From Streptomyces rubrogriseus (GTDB lineage Bacteria; Actinomycetota; Actinomycetes; Streptomycetales; Streptomycetaceae): a stretch of DNA of 64,000 nt. Location of the stretch: positions 3,844,001 to 3,908,000 of the forward strand of contig NZ_CP116256.1 of assembly GCF_027947575.1 (NCBI RefSeq), written 5' to 3'. Made by a program: the position numbers and the translations under genes. The notes under the pieces are model-generated. The model was not told the origin of the DNA and searched no databases. It worked only from the letters and a program-made list of their open reading frames with translations. Shown piece after piece: positions 27,853 to 36,142 of the stretch. Position 1 is the first letter of the stretch, and every line of letters starts with the position of its first letter.

Positions 27853-28245
27853 CTACTGGACCTGCATGATCTGGATCAGGTTCCCGCAGGTGTCGTCGAG
27901 GACCGCCGTGGTGACCGCGCCCATCTCCACCGGCTCCTGCGTGAAGTGCACCCCGAGCGAGCGCAGCCGGTCGTGCTCCGCCCGTACGTCGTCCACGGCG
28001 AAGGAGGCGGCCGGGATGCCGTCCTGGGCCAGCGCCGTCCGGTACGGCCCCACCGCGGGGTGACCGGACGGTTCGAGCAGCAGCTCGGTCCCGTCGGGAG
28101 CCTCGGGCGAGACCACGGTCAGCCACCGGTCCCCACCCGCCCCCACCGGCACGTCGTGCTTCTTCAGGAAGCCCAGGGTCTCGGTGTAGAAGCGCAGCGC
28201 GTGCGCCTGATCGTCGACGAAGACGCTGGTGAGGTGGATCTTCAT
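27853..28245 (-). CDS. VOC-superfamily (glyoxalase/bleomycin-resistance fold) protein
   Basis: 130 residues forming two beta-alpha-beta-beta-beta modules: VFVDDQAHALRFYTETLGF and FAVDDVRAEHDRLRSLGVHF, with a terminal DDTCGNLIQIMQ. This is the family of glyoxalases, dioxygenases and antibiotic-sequestering proteins; the specific substrate is not apparent. Metal ligands at the usual positions look incomplete. GATGACC precedes the ATG only as a weak ribosome binding site. It is convergent with the ferritin-like gene. Confidence 0.85.
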   Translation of the reverse strand: MKIHLTSVFVDDQAHALRFYTETLGFLKKHDVPVGAGGDRWLTVVSPEAPDGTELLLEPSGHPAVGPYRTALAQDGIPAASFAVDDVRAEHDRLRSLGVHFTQEPVEMGAVTTAVLDDTCGNLIQIMQVQ

Positions 28246-28349
28246 GGGGTCATCTCCGGTACGTGGGTTCCGGGCGGTCGGGTCATGAGGTGCTCGGGCG
28301 GGCCGGAACCCTGCTGACTCTCCGGACCCTCCGGGACATCACCTGCCTA

Positions 28350-29108
28350 TCAAGGGCCCGCGTGTCCGGCAACGGCCCAGACCTCGGCCAGGGCCGAGGT
28401 GGTGAGCACCCGGCCGGGGCGGCCCTGTCCCGCCAGGGTGCCCGCGCGGAGCAGGAGGCAGGCCTCGGCCGAGCGCGCGGCCTCCAGGTCGTGGGTGGCG
28501 TGGACGACCGTCACGCCGTCGGCCACCAGGTCCGTCAGGAGGGCGGTGATGCGCTCTCTGGCCTCCGGGTCGAGGCCGGTGGTCGGTTCGTCCAGGAGGA
28601 GCAGGTCGGACTGCTGGGCGAGTCCCTGGGCGACGAGGGCGCGCTGCCGCTGCCCGCCCGACAGCTCCCCGAGCTGACGCGGGGCGAGGTCAGCGATGCC
28701 GAGCCGGTCCAGGGCCGAGTCCACGATCAGCCGGTCCCGGCGGTTCAGCCGGCGCCAGGGGCCGCGCTCGGCCCACCGCCCCATCTCCACGGTCTGCCGG
28801 ACGGTCAGCGGCAGGGCGTCCGCGACGGCGCCGCGCTGCGGTACGAAGGCGGGCGGCCGCTCGCCGTCCCGGTGCAGGTCTCCCGATGTCGGGCGGATCA
28901 CACCGGCCAGCACGCCCAGGAGCGTCGACTTGCCGCTGCCGTTCGGCCCGACCAGAGCCGTGACGGCCAATGCCGGTATCTCGCAGGTGAGTTGCCTCAG
29001 GACCGGTCGTCCCGGGTAGCCGGCGCTCAGCCCGGTCAGACGGACTCGTGCCGCCCGTCCGGGCGCGGCAGGGGGCGAGGGGCGGGATTTGTTGAACATG
29101 ATTTTCAT
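28350..29108 (-). CDS. aztA: Zinc ABC transporter ATP-binding protein
   Basis: 252-residue ATPase of the ZnuC/AztA type: Walker A GPNGSGKSTLL near residue 55, signature [19 protein letters not shown], Walker B LLLLDEPTTGLDPEA, and H-loop VHATHDLE. It powers zinc uptake with AztB and AztC, encoded divergently. ATG 29108 has GGAGG eight bases upstream; a second ATG at 29099 lacks one. Its start codon lies inside a Zur-like palindrome and only 15 bases from the divergent aztB start, so its promoter must lie within aztB coding DNA. Confidence 0.9.
   Translation of the reverse strand: MKIMFNKSRPSPPAAPGRAARVRLTGLSAGYPGRPVLRQLTCEIPALAVTALVGPNGSGKSTLLGVLAGVIRPTSGDLHRDGERPPAFVPQRGAVADALPLTVRQTVEMGRWAERGPWRRLNRRDRLIVDSALDRLGIADLAPRQLGELSGGQRQRALVAQGLAQQSDLLLLDEPTTGLDPEARERITALLTDLVADGVTVVHATHDLEAARSAEACLLLRAGTLAGQGRPGRVLTTSALAEVWAVAGHAGP
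29098..29108. promoter_or_regulatory. Zur-like palindrome over the aztA start codon
   Basis: ATGATTTTCAT (ATGA-TTT-TCAT) is an inverted repeat resembling the core of actinobacterial Zur sites. It is strikingly A/T-rich for this genome, covers the aztA initiation codons and ends 15 bases before the aztB ATG. Metal specificity is inferred from the transporter it controls; the match is to the core only. Confidence 0.55.
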
Positions 29109-29123
29109 TGTAGTGTCCTCCGC

Positions 29124-29975
29124 ATGGATTGGTTGACGGCCCCGTTCGAAGTGACGTTTGTGCAAAGAGCCTTGTGGGGCGGCATCCTGGTGTCCGCCAT
29201 CTGCGCCCTGGCCGGCACCTGGGTCGTGCTCAGGGGGATGGCCTTCCTGGGCGACGCCATGTCCCACGGGCTGTTGCCCGGGGTGGCGCTGGCCGCCCTG
29301 CTCGGCGGCAACCTGCTGCTGGGAGCGGTGGCCAGCGCTGCCGTCATGGCCGCGGGCGTCACCGCGCTCGGGCGCACCCCGAGACTCTCCCAGGACACCG
29401 GCATCGGCCTGCTCTTCGTCGGCATGCTCTCGCTCGGCGTGATCATCGTGTCGCGTTCGCAGTCCTTCGCCGTGGACCTGACCGGCATCCTCTTCGGCGA
29501 CGTCCTCGCCGTCCGCGAGCAGGACCTGCTCGTACTGGGCGGGGCCCTGCTGGTGGCGCTGCTCGTCTCCGTGCTCGGCCACCGGGCCTTCCTCGCCCTC
29601 GCGTTCGACCCGCGCAAGGCCCACACCCTCGGGCTGCGCCCGCGGCTCGCCCACGCGGTGCTCCTCGTCCTGCTGGGCCTCGCGATCGTGGCCTCCTTCC
29701 ACATCGTCGGCACGCTCCTCGTCCTCGGCCTGCTCATCGCGCCGCCGGCCGCGGCCCTGCCCTGGGCGCGCGGCGTCCGCGGCGTCATGGCCCTCGCGGC
29801 ACTCCTCGGCGTCGTCGCCACGTTCGGCGGGCTGCTCCTGTCCTGGCACCTGAGCACCGCCGCCGGCGCGACCGTCTCGGCCGTCGCGGTGGCCCTGTTC
29901 TTCCTCTCCCACACGGCGTCCGGCCTGCGGCACCTCCGTACGCGCCCCGCCACCCCCCACCCGACAGTCGACTGA
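29124..29975 (+). CDS. aztB: Zinc ABC transporter permease
   Basis: 283-residue membrane protein of the ZnuB/AztB (ABC-3) family. It begins MDWLTAPFEVTFVQRALWGG and contains GTWVVLRGMAFLGDAMSHGL, a family signature, with about eight hydrophobic helices ending in a charged tail. It forms the zinc channel with AztA. No ribosome binding site is visible before ATG 29124 (the preceding bases are TGTCCTCCGC), which suggests a leaderless or very short leader transcript from the divergent Zur-like site. It leads the azt operon; the next start is 15 bases after its stop. Confidence 0.9.
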   Translation: MDWLTAPFEVTFVQRALWGGILVSAICALAGTWVVLRGMAFLGDAMSHGLLPGVALAALLGGNLLLGAVASAAVMAAGVTALGRTPRLSQDTGIGLLFVGMLSLGVIIVSRSQSFAVDLTGILFGDVLAVREQDLLVLGGALLVALLVSVLGHRAFLALAFDPRKAHTLGLRPRLAHAVLLVLLGLAIVASFHIVGTLLVLGLLIAPPAAALPWARGVRGVMALAALLGVVATFGGLLLSWHLSTAAGATVSAVAVALFFLSHTASGLRHLRTRPATPHPTVD

Positions 29976-29989
29976 AGGAATCCGAGGCG

Positions 29990-31234
29990 ATGGAACCGAC
30001 CGTCCGCAGAAACCCCACCCGCCGGCTCCCGACCGCACTCGTCCTCAGCGCCGCACTGCTCGCCACGGGCTGTTCGGAGCAGTCGGACGACGGGCGGGAG
30101 CCCGCGGCGACCGAGTCGTCCGCCACCCCGCACGGCTACGTCGAAGGAGCGCACGAAGCGGCCGAGGAGCAGTCCCGGCTGATCCTCGGCGCCCCCCGCA
30201 CCGGCGCGAGCCGGGTGCTCGACCTCGTCACCGGCAAGGTGCACGAGAGCGCGCCGGTGACCGGCGCCGACGGGCTGAGCACGGACGGCCGCTTCGGCTT
30301 CTTCCACACCGACCACGGCACGCACGTGGTCGACGGCGGTTCCTGGACGGTGGACCACGGCGACCACGTGCACTACTACCGGGCGGCGATACGCGACGTC
30401 GGCGACCTGCCGGGCGGCCGCGGCGCCGAGATCCGCAGCGACGCCGCGGTGACCGCGGCGACCGACCCGGACGGCCGGACGACGCTGTACGACCGGACGG
30501 CGCTGGAGAAGGGCGAGGTGGGGCCCGCCCGGACGCTCGACGGTGTGCACGCCGGCGCCGTCGTCCCGTACGAGGAGCACCTGGTCGCGCTCGACGGGGA
30601 CGACGAGTCCGCCAAGGTCGCCGTGTACGACCGCGCGGGCCGCCGGGTCGCCTCGCCCGACGCGACGTGCGAGCGGCCCAGCGGCGACGCCGTCACCCGC
30701 CGCGGCGTCGTCCTCGGGTGCGCCGACGGGGCCCTGCTCGTGAGCGCCGAGGACGGGACGTTCACGGCCGAGAGGATTCCGTACGGGCAGGACGTGCCCG
30801 AGAAGGAACGGGCCACGGCCTTCCGCCACCGGGCCGGCAGCGACACGCTGACCGCACCCGCCGGCGAGCGGGCCGTCTGGGTCCTGGACGTCACCGACCG
30901 CGAGTGGACCCGGGTGAGGACCGGCCCGGTCCTGGCGGCCAACACCGCCGGCGAGGGCTCACCGCTCCTCGTCCTGGAGACCGACGGCGCACTGCACGGC
31001 TACGACATCGCCACCGGCAGGCACACGGCTCGGACCGAGCCCCTCCTGACCGGGACCGCGAAGAGCCCCGCCGGCGCGGCAGCACCGGTCGTCGAGGTCG
31101 ACCGCAGCCGCGCCTACGTCAACGACCGCACCGGTAAACGCGTGTACGAGATCGACTACAACGACGCCCTGCGCGTCGCGCGCTCCTTCGGCCTCGACAT
31201 CGAACCGGTGCTGATGGCGGAGACCGGCCGATGA
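29990..31234 (+). CDS. AztD-like beta-propeller lipoprotein, histidine-rich variant
   Basis: 414 residues. Lipoprotein signal: charged start, hydrophobic core, lipobox LLATGC. The mature part is a repeated beta-propeller-like sequence related to AztD zinc metallochaperones (for example VVLGCADGALLVSAEDG and SPLLVLETDGALHGYD). It holds an unusual His cluster: HTDHGTHVV and, 14 residues on, DHGDHVHYY. The canonical CPGVHGEA segment of the second AztD is here CERPSGDA. It probably binds zinc at the cell surface and passes it to AztC. AAGGA precedes the ATG; its stop overlaps aztC (ATGA). Confidence 0.82.
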   Translation: MEPTVRRNPTRRLPTALVLSAALLATGCSEQSDDGREPAATESSATPHGYVEGAHEAAEEQSRLILGAPRTGASRVLDLVTGKVHESAPVTGADGLSTDGRFGFFHTDHGTHVVDGGSWTVDHGDHVHYYRAAIRDVGDLPGGRGAEIRSDAAVTAATDPDGRTTLYDRTALEKGEVGPARTLDGVHAGAVVPYEEHLVALDGDDESAKVAVYDRAGRRVASPDATCERPSGDAVTRRGVVLGCADGALLVSAEDGTFTAERIPYGQDVPEKERATAFRHRAGSDTLTAPAGERAVWVLDVTDREWTRVRTGPVLAANTAGEGSPLLVLETDGALHGYDIATGRHTARTEPLLTGTAKSPAGAAAPVVEVDRSRAYVNDRTGKRVYEIDYNDALRVARSFGLDIEPVLMAETGR

Positions 31235-32220
31235 GGGGGACGGTACGCACCCGCATCCGGATGGCACGGCTGCGCCGCCTGCTGGTGGGACTGCTCGCCC
31301 TGGTCGCGGCCGCCACCGCCACCGCCTGCTCCGCCACGGACGAACAACCCCGCATCGTCGTGACCACCAACATCCTGGGCGACATCACCCGCCAGGTCGT
31401 GGGCGACCAGGCGGAGGTCACGGTCCTGATGAAGCCCAACGCGGACCCGCACTCCTTCGGACTGTCGGCCGTGCAGGCCGCCCAGCTGGAACGCGCGGAC
31501 CTCGTCGTCTTCAACGGACTCGGTCTGGAGGAGAACGTCCTGCGGCACGTCGACGCCGCCCGCGAGGCGGGTGTGGCGACCTTCGAGGTCGGCAGGGCGG
31601 TCGACCCGCTCACCTTCCACTCCGGTGACGACGGCGGACCCGAGGGGGAGTCGGGCCGGCCCGACCCGCACTTCTGGACCGACCCCGACCGTGTGCGCAC
31701 GGCCGCCGGACTCATCGCCGACCGCGTGAGCGAGCACGTGTCGGGCGTGGACCACGACGCGATCCGGGCCAACGCCGCCGAGTACGACGAGCAACTCGCC
31801 GACCTCACCGCCTTCATGGAGAAGTCCTTCGACCGGGTGCCCGAGGACCGGCGCAACCTGGTGACCAACCACCACGTCTTCGGCTACCTCGCCGACCGCT
31901 TCGGCTTCCGCGTCATCGGCGCGGTGATACCCAGCGGCACGACGCTGGCCTCCCCCAGCTCCTCCGACCTGCGCTCGCTCACCAGGGCCATGGAGCGGGC
32001 CGGGGTCCGGACGGTCTTCGCCGACTCCTCCCGGCCCAAGCGGCTCGCCGAGGTCCTGAGCGCCGAACTCGGCGACGGCGTACGGGTCGTGGAGCTGTAC
32101 TCCGAGTCCCTCACCGCCGAGAACGAGGGCGCCGCCACCTACCTGCAGATGATGCGCGCCAACACCACCGCCATGACCGACGGACTGACCGTCGGCAGCC
32201 CGAAAGGAACGCACAGTTGA
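31231..32220 (+). CDS. aztC: Zinc-binding lipoprotein of the azt system
   Basis: 329-residue cluster A-I substrate-binding protein with a lipobox TACS near residue 30. Zinc ligands expected from the family are visible: His in NADPHSFGL, His in RPDPHFWTD, His in LVTNHHVFGYL, and Asp in TVFADSSRP. The flexible loop that is His-rich in ZnuA is short and acidic here (GDDGGPEGES), as in AztC proteins that receive zinc from AztD. The ATG overlaps the upstream stop; its own stop overlaps the aztD TTG start, so the three genes are translationally coupled. Confidence 0.93.
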   Translation: MRGTVRTRIRMARLRRLLVGLLALVAAATATACSATDEQPRIVVTTNILGDITRQVVGDQAEVTVLMKPNADPHSFGLSAVQAAQLERADLVVFNGLGLEENVLRHVDAAREAGVATFEVGRAVDPLTFHSGDDGGPEGESGRPDPHFWTDPDRVRTAAGLIADRVSEHVSGVDHDAIRANAAEYDEQLADLTAFMEKSFDRVPEDRRNLVTNHHVFGYLADRFGFRVIGAVIPSGTTLASPSSSDLRSLTRAMERAGVRTVFADSSRPKRLAEVLSAELGDGVRVVELYSESLTAENEGAATYLQMMRANTTAMTDGLTVGSPKGTHS

Positions 32221-33425
32221 ACACGTCCATACGCAACAGGGCCGTCACGGGGACGGCACTCGCCCTGGCGGTGTCCGCGGTCCTCACCGCTTGCGGCGGC
32301 GGCGACACCTCCTCGTCGGACGCCGCCTCCAAGGGCGACGGGAACCCCGCGTCGGCGACACCCGCGGCCTCGGTGCGGGATCCCCTGGTGGCCACCTTCG
32401 ACGGCGGCCTGTACATCCTCGACGGCAAGAGCCTCGAACTCACCAGGACCATCGACCTGCCCGGCTTCAACCGCGTCAACCCCGCGGGGGACAAGGACCA
32501 CGTGGTCGTCTCCACCGACAGCGGCTTCCGACTGCTGAACGCCACTCGGCAGGCCCTCACCGACATCGAGTACAAGGGCGCCAAGCCCGGCCACGTCGTG
32601 CGCCACGCCGGGAAGACCGTGCTCTTCACCGACGGCACCGGTGAGGTCAACGTCTTCGCGCCGGCCGACCTGGGCACCGGCGAGAAGCCGGACGGGCGCA
32701 CCTACAGGTCGGCCGAGGCCCACCACGGCGTCGCCATCGAGCTGAGCGACGGCCGGCTCCTCACCACCCTGGGGGACGAGGAGAAGCGTACCGGCGCCCT
32801 GGTGCTGGACAAGAACGGCAAGGAGATCGCCCGCAGCGAGAACTGCCCGGGCGTCCACGGCGAGGCGGCCGCCCGCGGCGAGGCGATCGCCCTGGGCTGC
32901 GAGGACGGCGTCCTGATCTACAAGGAGGGCGGGTTCACCAAGGTCGACGCCCCCGACGACTACGGCCGCACCGGCAACCAGGCGGGCAGCGACGCGTCCC
33001 CCGTGCTCCTCGGCGACTACAAGACCGACCCGGACGCCGAGCTGGAACGGCCGACCCGCATTTCCCTGATCGACACCGAGACGGCGAAGCTCCGCCTGGT
33101 CGAGCTGGGCACCAGCTACTCCTTCCGCTCCCTCGCCCGCGGACCGCACGGCGAGGCGCTCGTCCTCGGGACCGACGGCGCCATCCACGTCGTCGATCCG
33201 GACAAGGGCACGGTCGAGAAGAAGATCCCCGCCGTGGGGGAGTGGCAGGAACCCCTGGACTGGCAGCAGGCCCGGCCCACCCTGTTCGTCCGCGACCACA
33301 CCGCCTACGTGTCCGAACCGGGCAAGAAGGCCGTGCACGCCATCGACCTCGAATCCGGGAAGCGAACCTCGGTGACCCTGCCGCAGGGCACCAACGAGCT
33401 GTCCGGAACGGTCGCGGGCCACTGA
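32217..33425 (+). CDS. aztD: Zinc metallochaperone beta-propeller lipoprotein
   Basis: 402 residues. Lipobox LTACG near residue 24, then a seven-bladed beta-propeller sequence. Conserved AztD segments are present: GHVVRHAGKTVLFTDGTG, SAEAHHGVAIELSDGRLL and ENCPGVHGEAAARG, whose histidines are candidate zinc ligands. AztD delivers zinc to AztC outside the membrane. The start is a TTG at 32217 overlapping the aztC stop (TTGA), with GAAAGGA eight bases upstream. A strong terminator follows the stop. Confidence 0.9.
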   Translation: MNTSIRNRAVTGTALALAVSAVLTACGGGDTSSSDAASKGDGNPASATPAASVRDPLVATFDGGLYILDGKSLELTRTIDLPGFNRVNPAGDKDHVVVSTDSGFRLLNATRQALTDIEYKGAKPGHVVRHAGKTVLFTDGTGEVNVFAPADLGTGEKPDGRTYRSAEAHHGVAIELSDGRLLTTLGDEEKRTGALVLDKNGKEIARSENCPGVHGEAAARGEAIALGCEDGVLIYKEGGFTKVDAPDDYGRTGNQAGSDASPVLLGDYKTDPDAELERPTRISLIDTETAKLRLVELGTSYSFRSLARGPHGEALVLGTDGAIHVVDPDKGTVEKKIPAVGEWQEPLDWQQARPTLFVRDHTAYVSEPGKKAVHAIDLESGKRTSVTLPQGTNELSGTVAGH

Positions 33426-33432
33426 CGGGCGC

Positions 33433-33462
33433 GTCCCCCGGCACCGCGGGTGCCGGGGGGAC
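33433..33462 (+). terminator. Strong terminator of the azt operon
   Basis: GTCCCCCGGCACC (33433-33445) pairs with GGTGCCGGGGGGAC (33449-33462), a 13-bp stem with one extra G and a 3-base loop, starting 8 bases after the aztD stop. It also lies just beyond the convergent small gene at 33479. Confidence 0.88.
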
Positions 33463-33478
33463 GTACCGAACAGCCGCC

Positions 33479-33556
33479 CTAGGACTGGGGCCGCCGTCCG
33501 TGGTTGGCCGGGTGATTGCGGCGTGCCTTCTTCTTCCGGCGTCGCTTCGAGGACAT
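33479..33556 (-). CDS. Small basic protein resembling ribosomal protein bL37
   Basis: A 25-codon gene. The product begins MSSKRRRKKKARR and ends ANHGRRPQS, with 12 Lys/Arg residues. The ANHG-(R/K)-RP ending is the hallmark of the tiny actinobacterial large-subunit protein bL37, as I recall that family. AAGGAGG is placed five bases before the ATG, an ideal ribosome binding site, which argues that it is translated. It lies 43 bases downstream of the AraC gene stop on the same strand and convergent with the zinc operon. A role in ribosomes is inferred from sequence alone. Confidence 0.75.
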   Translation of the reverse strand: MSSKRRRKKKARRNHPANHGRRPQS

Positions 33557-33599
33557 GCGTGCCTCCTTCGGAAGACGTCCGATCGGTGCGCGTTCCGTG

Positions 33600-34589
33600 T
33601 CAGTGCGCATCCGTCCATGGCGTCCGTCCACGATTCCACGCACGGCCGGGCCGTGCCATTCGGCGCGGGGCGGACCCCGCGGACGCCGTGGCGCTCACGG
33701 ACCGCGCCGGCGACGAGCCCGGCCAGGCGACGTCGTCGATCGCGAGCCACGGCGCGCCGGCCACGGCCGTGGGAGTGAGGCCGGTGAATTCCTTGACCTC
33801 CCGGTGCAGGTGGGACTGGTCGGCGTAGCCGCTCTCGAAGGCGACCGAGGCCGGGGCCAGGCCGGCCGCGAGCAGATGGGCGGCATGGTCGAACCGCACC
33901 AGCCGGGCGGCCCGCTTGGGCGTGATGCCGAGCTGGGCGTGGAAGCGGGCCGACAGCCGCTTGCGGCTCCAGCCCACCTCCTCGGCCAGACCCTCGACCC
34001 GTACGCGCCCCCGGCCCGCGAGCGTCCTGCCCCAGGTGTGGGCGACCTCCGGATCGACCGGAGGCCGGTCCGCCGTGCGGCGGCGGAGGACGTCCGCCGC
34101 GAGCGCGAACCGCTCGTCCCAGGACCCGGCGGCGCGCAGCTCGTCCTGGACCCGCCCCGCCTCACGGCCCCAGACGTCCTCGAACGACTCCACCCTCCCG
34201 CCGAGCCCCGCCGACGGACCGAGCACCGCGGCCGCCACCGCCGGTTCCAGCCGGATCTGCAGGCACGTGCCGACGCGGCCCGCCGCCCTGAGGCCGCCCG
34301 GAGCGAGCCCGACGACGAAGCTGCCGTGCCCGTGCCGGTCCCGGGCGCTGTACAGGATGCCGTCGCCGTCGCTCAGGTCGATGAGCAGGGTGACGGACGG
34401 ATGCGCGACCATGGCCATGTCCACGAAGGCGGACACGTGCTGACTGAACCCGGCCATCCCGACCCCGGCGAGCCGGGCCGAGGGACGCGGGACCGCGACG
34501 TCCACGATCGACCAGTCCGGCGGCGCCCCGGTCGGTGCGTCGGCAGATGCGGGGGCCGACGCGCCGGTCGGTGTCCCGGTGGACAACAC
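33600..34589 (-). CDS. AraC-family transcriptional regulator
   Basis: 329 residues. The C-terminal AraC domain shows two helix-turn-helix units: VEGLAEEVGWSRKRLSARFH and AAGLAPASVAFESGYADQSH with LHREVKEFTGLTP. The N-terminal ligand domain is like those of regulators of small-molecule metabolism. A 50-residue Ala/Arg-rich tail follows the DNA-binding domain, which is unusual and probably disordered. The start at 34589 is 9 bases after the stop of the upstream hydrolase gene, so the two form an operon. Confidence 0.88.
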   Translation of the reverse strand: MLSTGTPTGASAPASADAPTGAPPDWSIVDVAVPRPSARLAGVGMAGFSQHVSAFVDMAMVAHPSVTLLIDLSDGDGILYSARDRHGHGSFVVGLAPGGLRAAGRVGTCLQIRLEPAVAAAVLGPSAGLGGRVESFEDVWGREAGRVQDELRAAGSWDERFALAADVLRRRTADRPPVDPEVAHTWGRTLAGRGRVRVEGLAEEVGWSRKRLSARFHAQLGITPKRAARLVRFDHAAHLLAAGLAPASVAFESGYADQSHLHREVKEFTGLTPTAVAGAPWLAIDDVAWPGSSPARSVSATASAGSAPRRMARPGRAWNRGRTPWTDAH

Positions 34590-34598
34590 GCCGCCAGT

Positions 34599-35435
34599 CT
34601 AGGTCTCGGGGCCGACGGCCGGGAGGTCCGCGTCCCGGGCGGTGAAGCGGAGCAGCGACTCGCCGGTCGGGCCGGGCGCTTCCAGCGGCGGCAGGTGCCC
34701 GACGCCCGGCAGCAGCTCGAGCCGCGCGTTCGGTACGGCCTCGTACCGGTGCGCCGACGCCGGGTCCCAGCGCGGGTCGGCGGCACCGAAGAGCACCAGC
34801 ACCGGGACGGTGAGGGCGGCGAGGCGTTCGGGTACGCCGCGCTCGGCGAGGTAGGCCGTGTTCCCGCGGGCCACCGTCCTGAAGGAGCGGTACGAGATGT
34901 CCCGCACGTCGTCGATCATCTCGGCCGGGACCTCCAGGGGACCGGCGGCCGTCGCGGCGATCGCCTTGCGGAGCATCGCGTCCGTGCGCCGCGGCCACAG
35001 GAGCGGGCCGAAGGGCGGGGCCAGCAGCAGCCGGAGGATCACCGGCTGCGGAAGAAGCGCGTCCAGATCCGGGCCCGTGCTCACCAGGGCGAGGCCGCCC
35101 ACCAGGTCGGGTCGCCGCTCCGCGAGCGCCGTGGCGGCGTAGCCGCCGCTGGAGTGGCCGGCCACGGTCACCGAACGCAGGCCGAGGTCGTCCAGGAGCG
35201 CCGCCAACCGACCCGCCTGCAGCGGCACGTCGTACGACGGGGTGGGCGGCGACTTGCCGCAGCCGGGGAGGTCGACGCGCAGGACGCGACGGTGCTCGGC
35301 CAGCGCCGGGACCACCCGGTTCCACGACGCGCCGGAGGCGCCGGAACCGTGGATGAGCAGGACGGGCGGCGCCTGCGGCGGGCCGTCGTGGACCACGTGC
35401 ATGCCGTGCGGGAGACGGTTGTCGTACTGACTCAT
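34599..35435 (-). CDS. Alpha/beta hydrolase
   Basis: 278 residues from the ATG at 35435 (MSQYDNRLPHG). Motifs: oxyanion LLIHGSGASGASW, nucleophile elbow VTVAGHSSGGYAAT (Ser), Asp in VLFGAADPRWDP, and His in GVGHLPPLEAPG. The substrate is not identifiable. Reading could extend to an in-frame Met at 35498, but that segment is Arg/His-rich and lacks a ribosome binding site. It forms an operon with the downstream AraC gene, so that regulator may respond to this enzyme's substrate or product. Confidence 0.88.
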   Translation of the reverse strand: MSQYDNRLPHGMHVVHDGPPQAPPVLLIHGSGASGASWNRVVPALAEHRRVLRVDLPGCGKSPPTPSYDVPLQAGRLAALLDDLGLRSVTVAGHSSGGYAATALAERRPDLVGGLALVSTGPDLDALLPQPVILRLLLAPPFGPLLWPRRTDAMLRKAIAATAAGPLEVPAEMIDDVRDISYRSFRTVARGNTAYLAERGVPERLAALTVPVLVLFGAADPRWDPASAHRYEAVPNARLELLPGVGHLPPLEAPGPTGESLLRFTARDADLPAVGPET

Positions 35436-35529
35436 GCCGCAAGGGTGCGCCCGGTGCCGGACACGGGTCTTGTACGAATGTCCCCGCTCCGGCCGCACCC
35501 GCCGCTCCGGCCGCCCCCCCCGCCGACGG

Positions 35530-36042
35530 TCAGGCGTGCGGGGTGCCGCGCACCGGATGCTTGCTCAGTACGGAGACCCGGTTGAAGGCGTTGATGCTGA
35601 TCGCCACCCAGATCACGGCGGAGATCTCGTCGTCCGACAGGACACTCCGCGCCTCGGTGTACGCGGCGCTCTGCGCCCCCGCGTCGGCGGGATGCGTGGT
35701 GGCCTCCGCGAGGGCCAGCGCGGCGCGTTCCCTGGGCGAGAACAGCTCGGTGTCGCGCCAGGCCGGCAGCACGCCGAGCCGCTGGGTGGTCTCGCCGCCG
35801 CGCAGCGCGGCCCTGGTGTGCGCGTTGAGGCAGTAGGCACAGGCGTTGAGCTGCGAGACGCGGATGTTGACCAGTTCCACGAGGATCCGGTCGAGCCCGG
35901 CCGCCTCGGCGACGCCCCGGACCGCCTCCGCCGTGGCACGCAGCGCCGCGTAGGCCTCCGGGCTCTGCTTGTCGACGAACACACGTCGTTCGCCGGTGCC
36001 TCCAGGGGTGCCTGCGTCGGTGCGTACAGGCGTCTGTGTCAT
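35530..36042 (-). CDS. AhpD/carboxymuconolactone-decarboxylase-family peroxidase-like protein
   Basis: 170 residues containing the AhpD motif LNACAYCLNAHTRAALRGG: redox-active CxxC followed by the proton-relay His three residues later. Then LALAEATTHPADAG and EISAVIWVAISINAFNRV complete the fold. It is probably a thiol-dependent peroxidase or reductase acting in the cytoplasm. ATG 36042 has GGAGG nine bases upstream. It is divergent from a pirin gene; an A/T-rich palindrome between them may be a redox-sensing operator. Confidence 0.88.
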   Translation of the reverse strand: MTQTPVRTDAGTPGGTGERRVFVDKQSPEAYAALRATAEAVRGVAEAAGLDRILVELVNIRVSQLNACAYCLNAHTRAALRGGETTQRLGVLPAWRDTELFSPRERAALALAEATTHPADAGAQSAAYTEARSVLSDDEISAVIWVAISINAFNRVSVLSKHPVRGTPHA

Positions 36043-36098
36043 GTGGGGTGTCCTCCGTCGCGCGATACCGTTTCTCACGTCCTATCATCGAACCATAG

Positions 36099-36116
36099 AA
36101 GTTGAAATTGAAACTT
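36099..36116. promoter_or_regulatory. A/T-rich palindrome between AhpD-like and pirin genes
   Basis: AAGTTGAAATTGAAACTT has AAGTT/AACTT inverted ends and an internal TTGAAATTGAAA direct repeat. Its low GC content stands out against about 72 percent surroundings. It lies 57 bases before the AhpD-like start and 27 bases before the pirin start, suitable for a shared repressor that is not encoded next door. Confidence 0.5.
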
Positions 36117-36142
36117 TCAGGGGCGAGTGGGAGGACCGAGCG

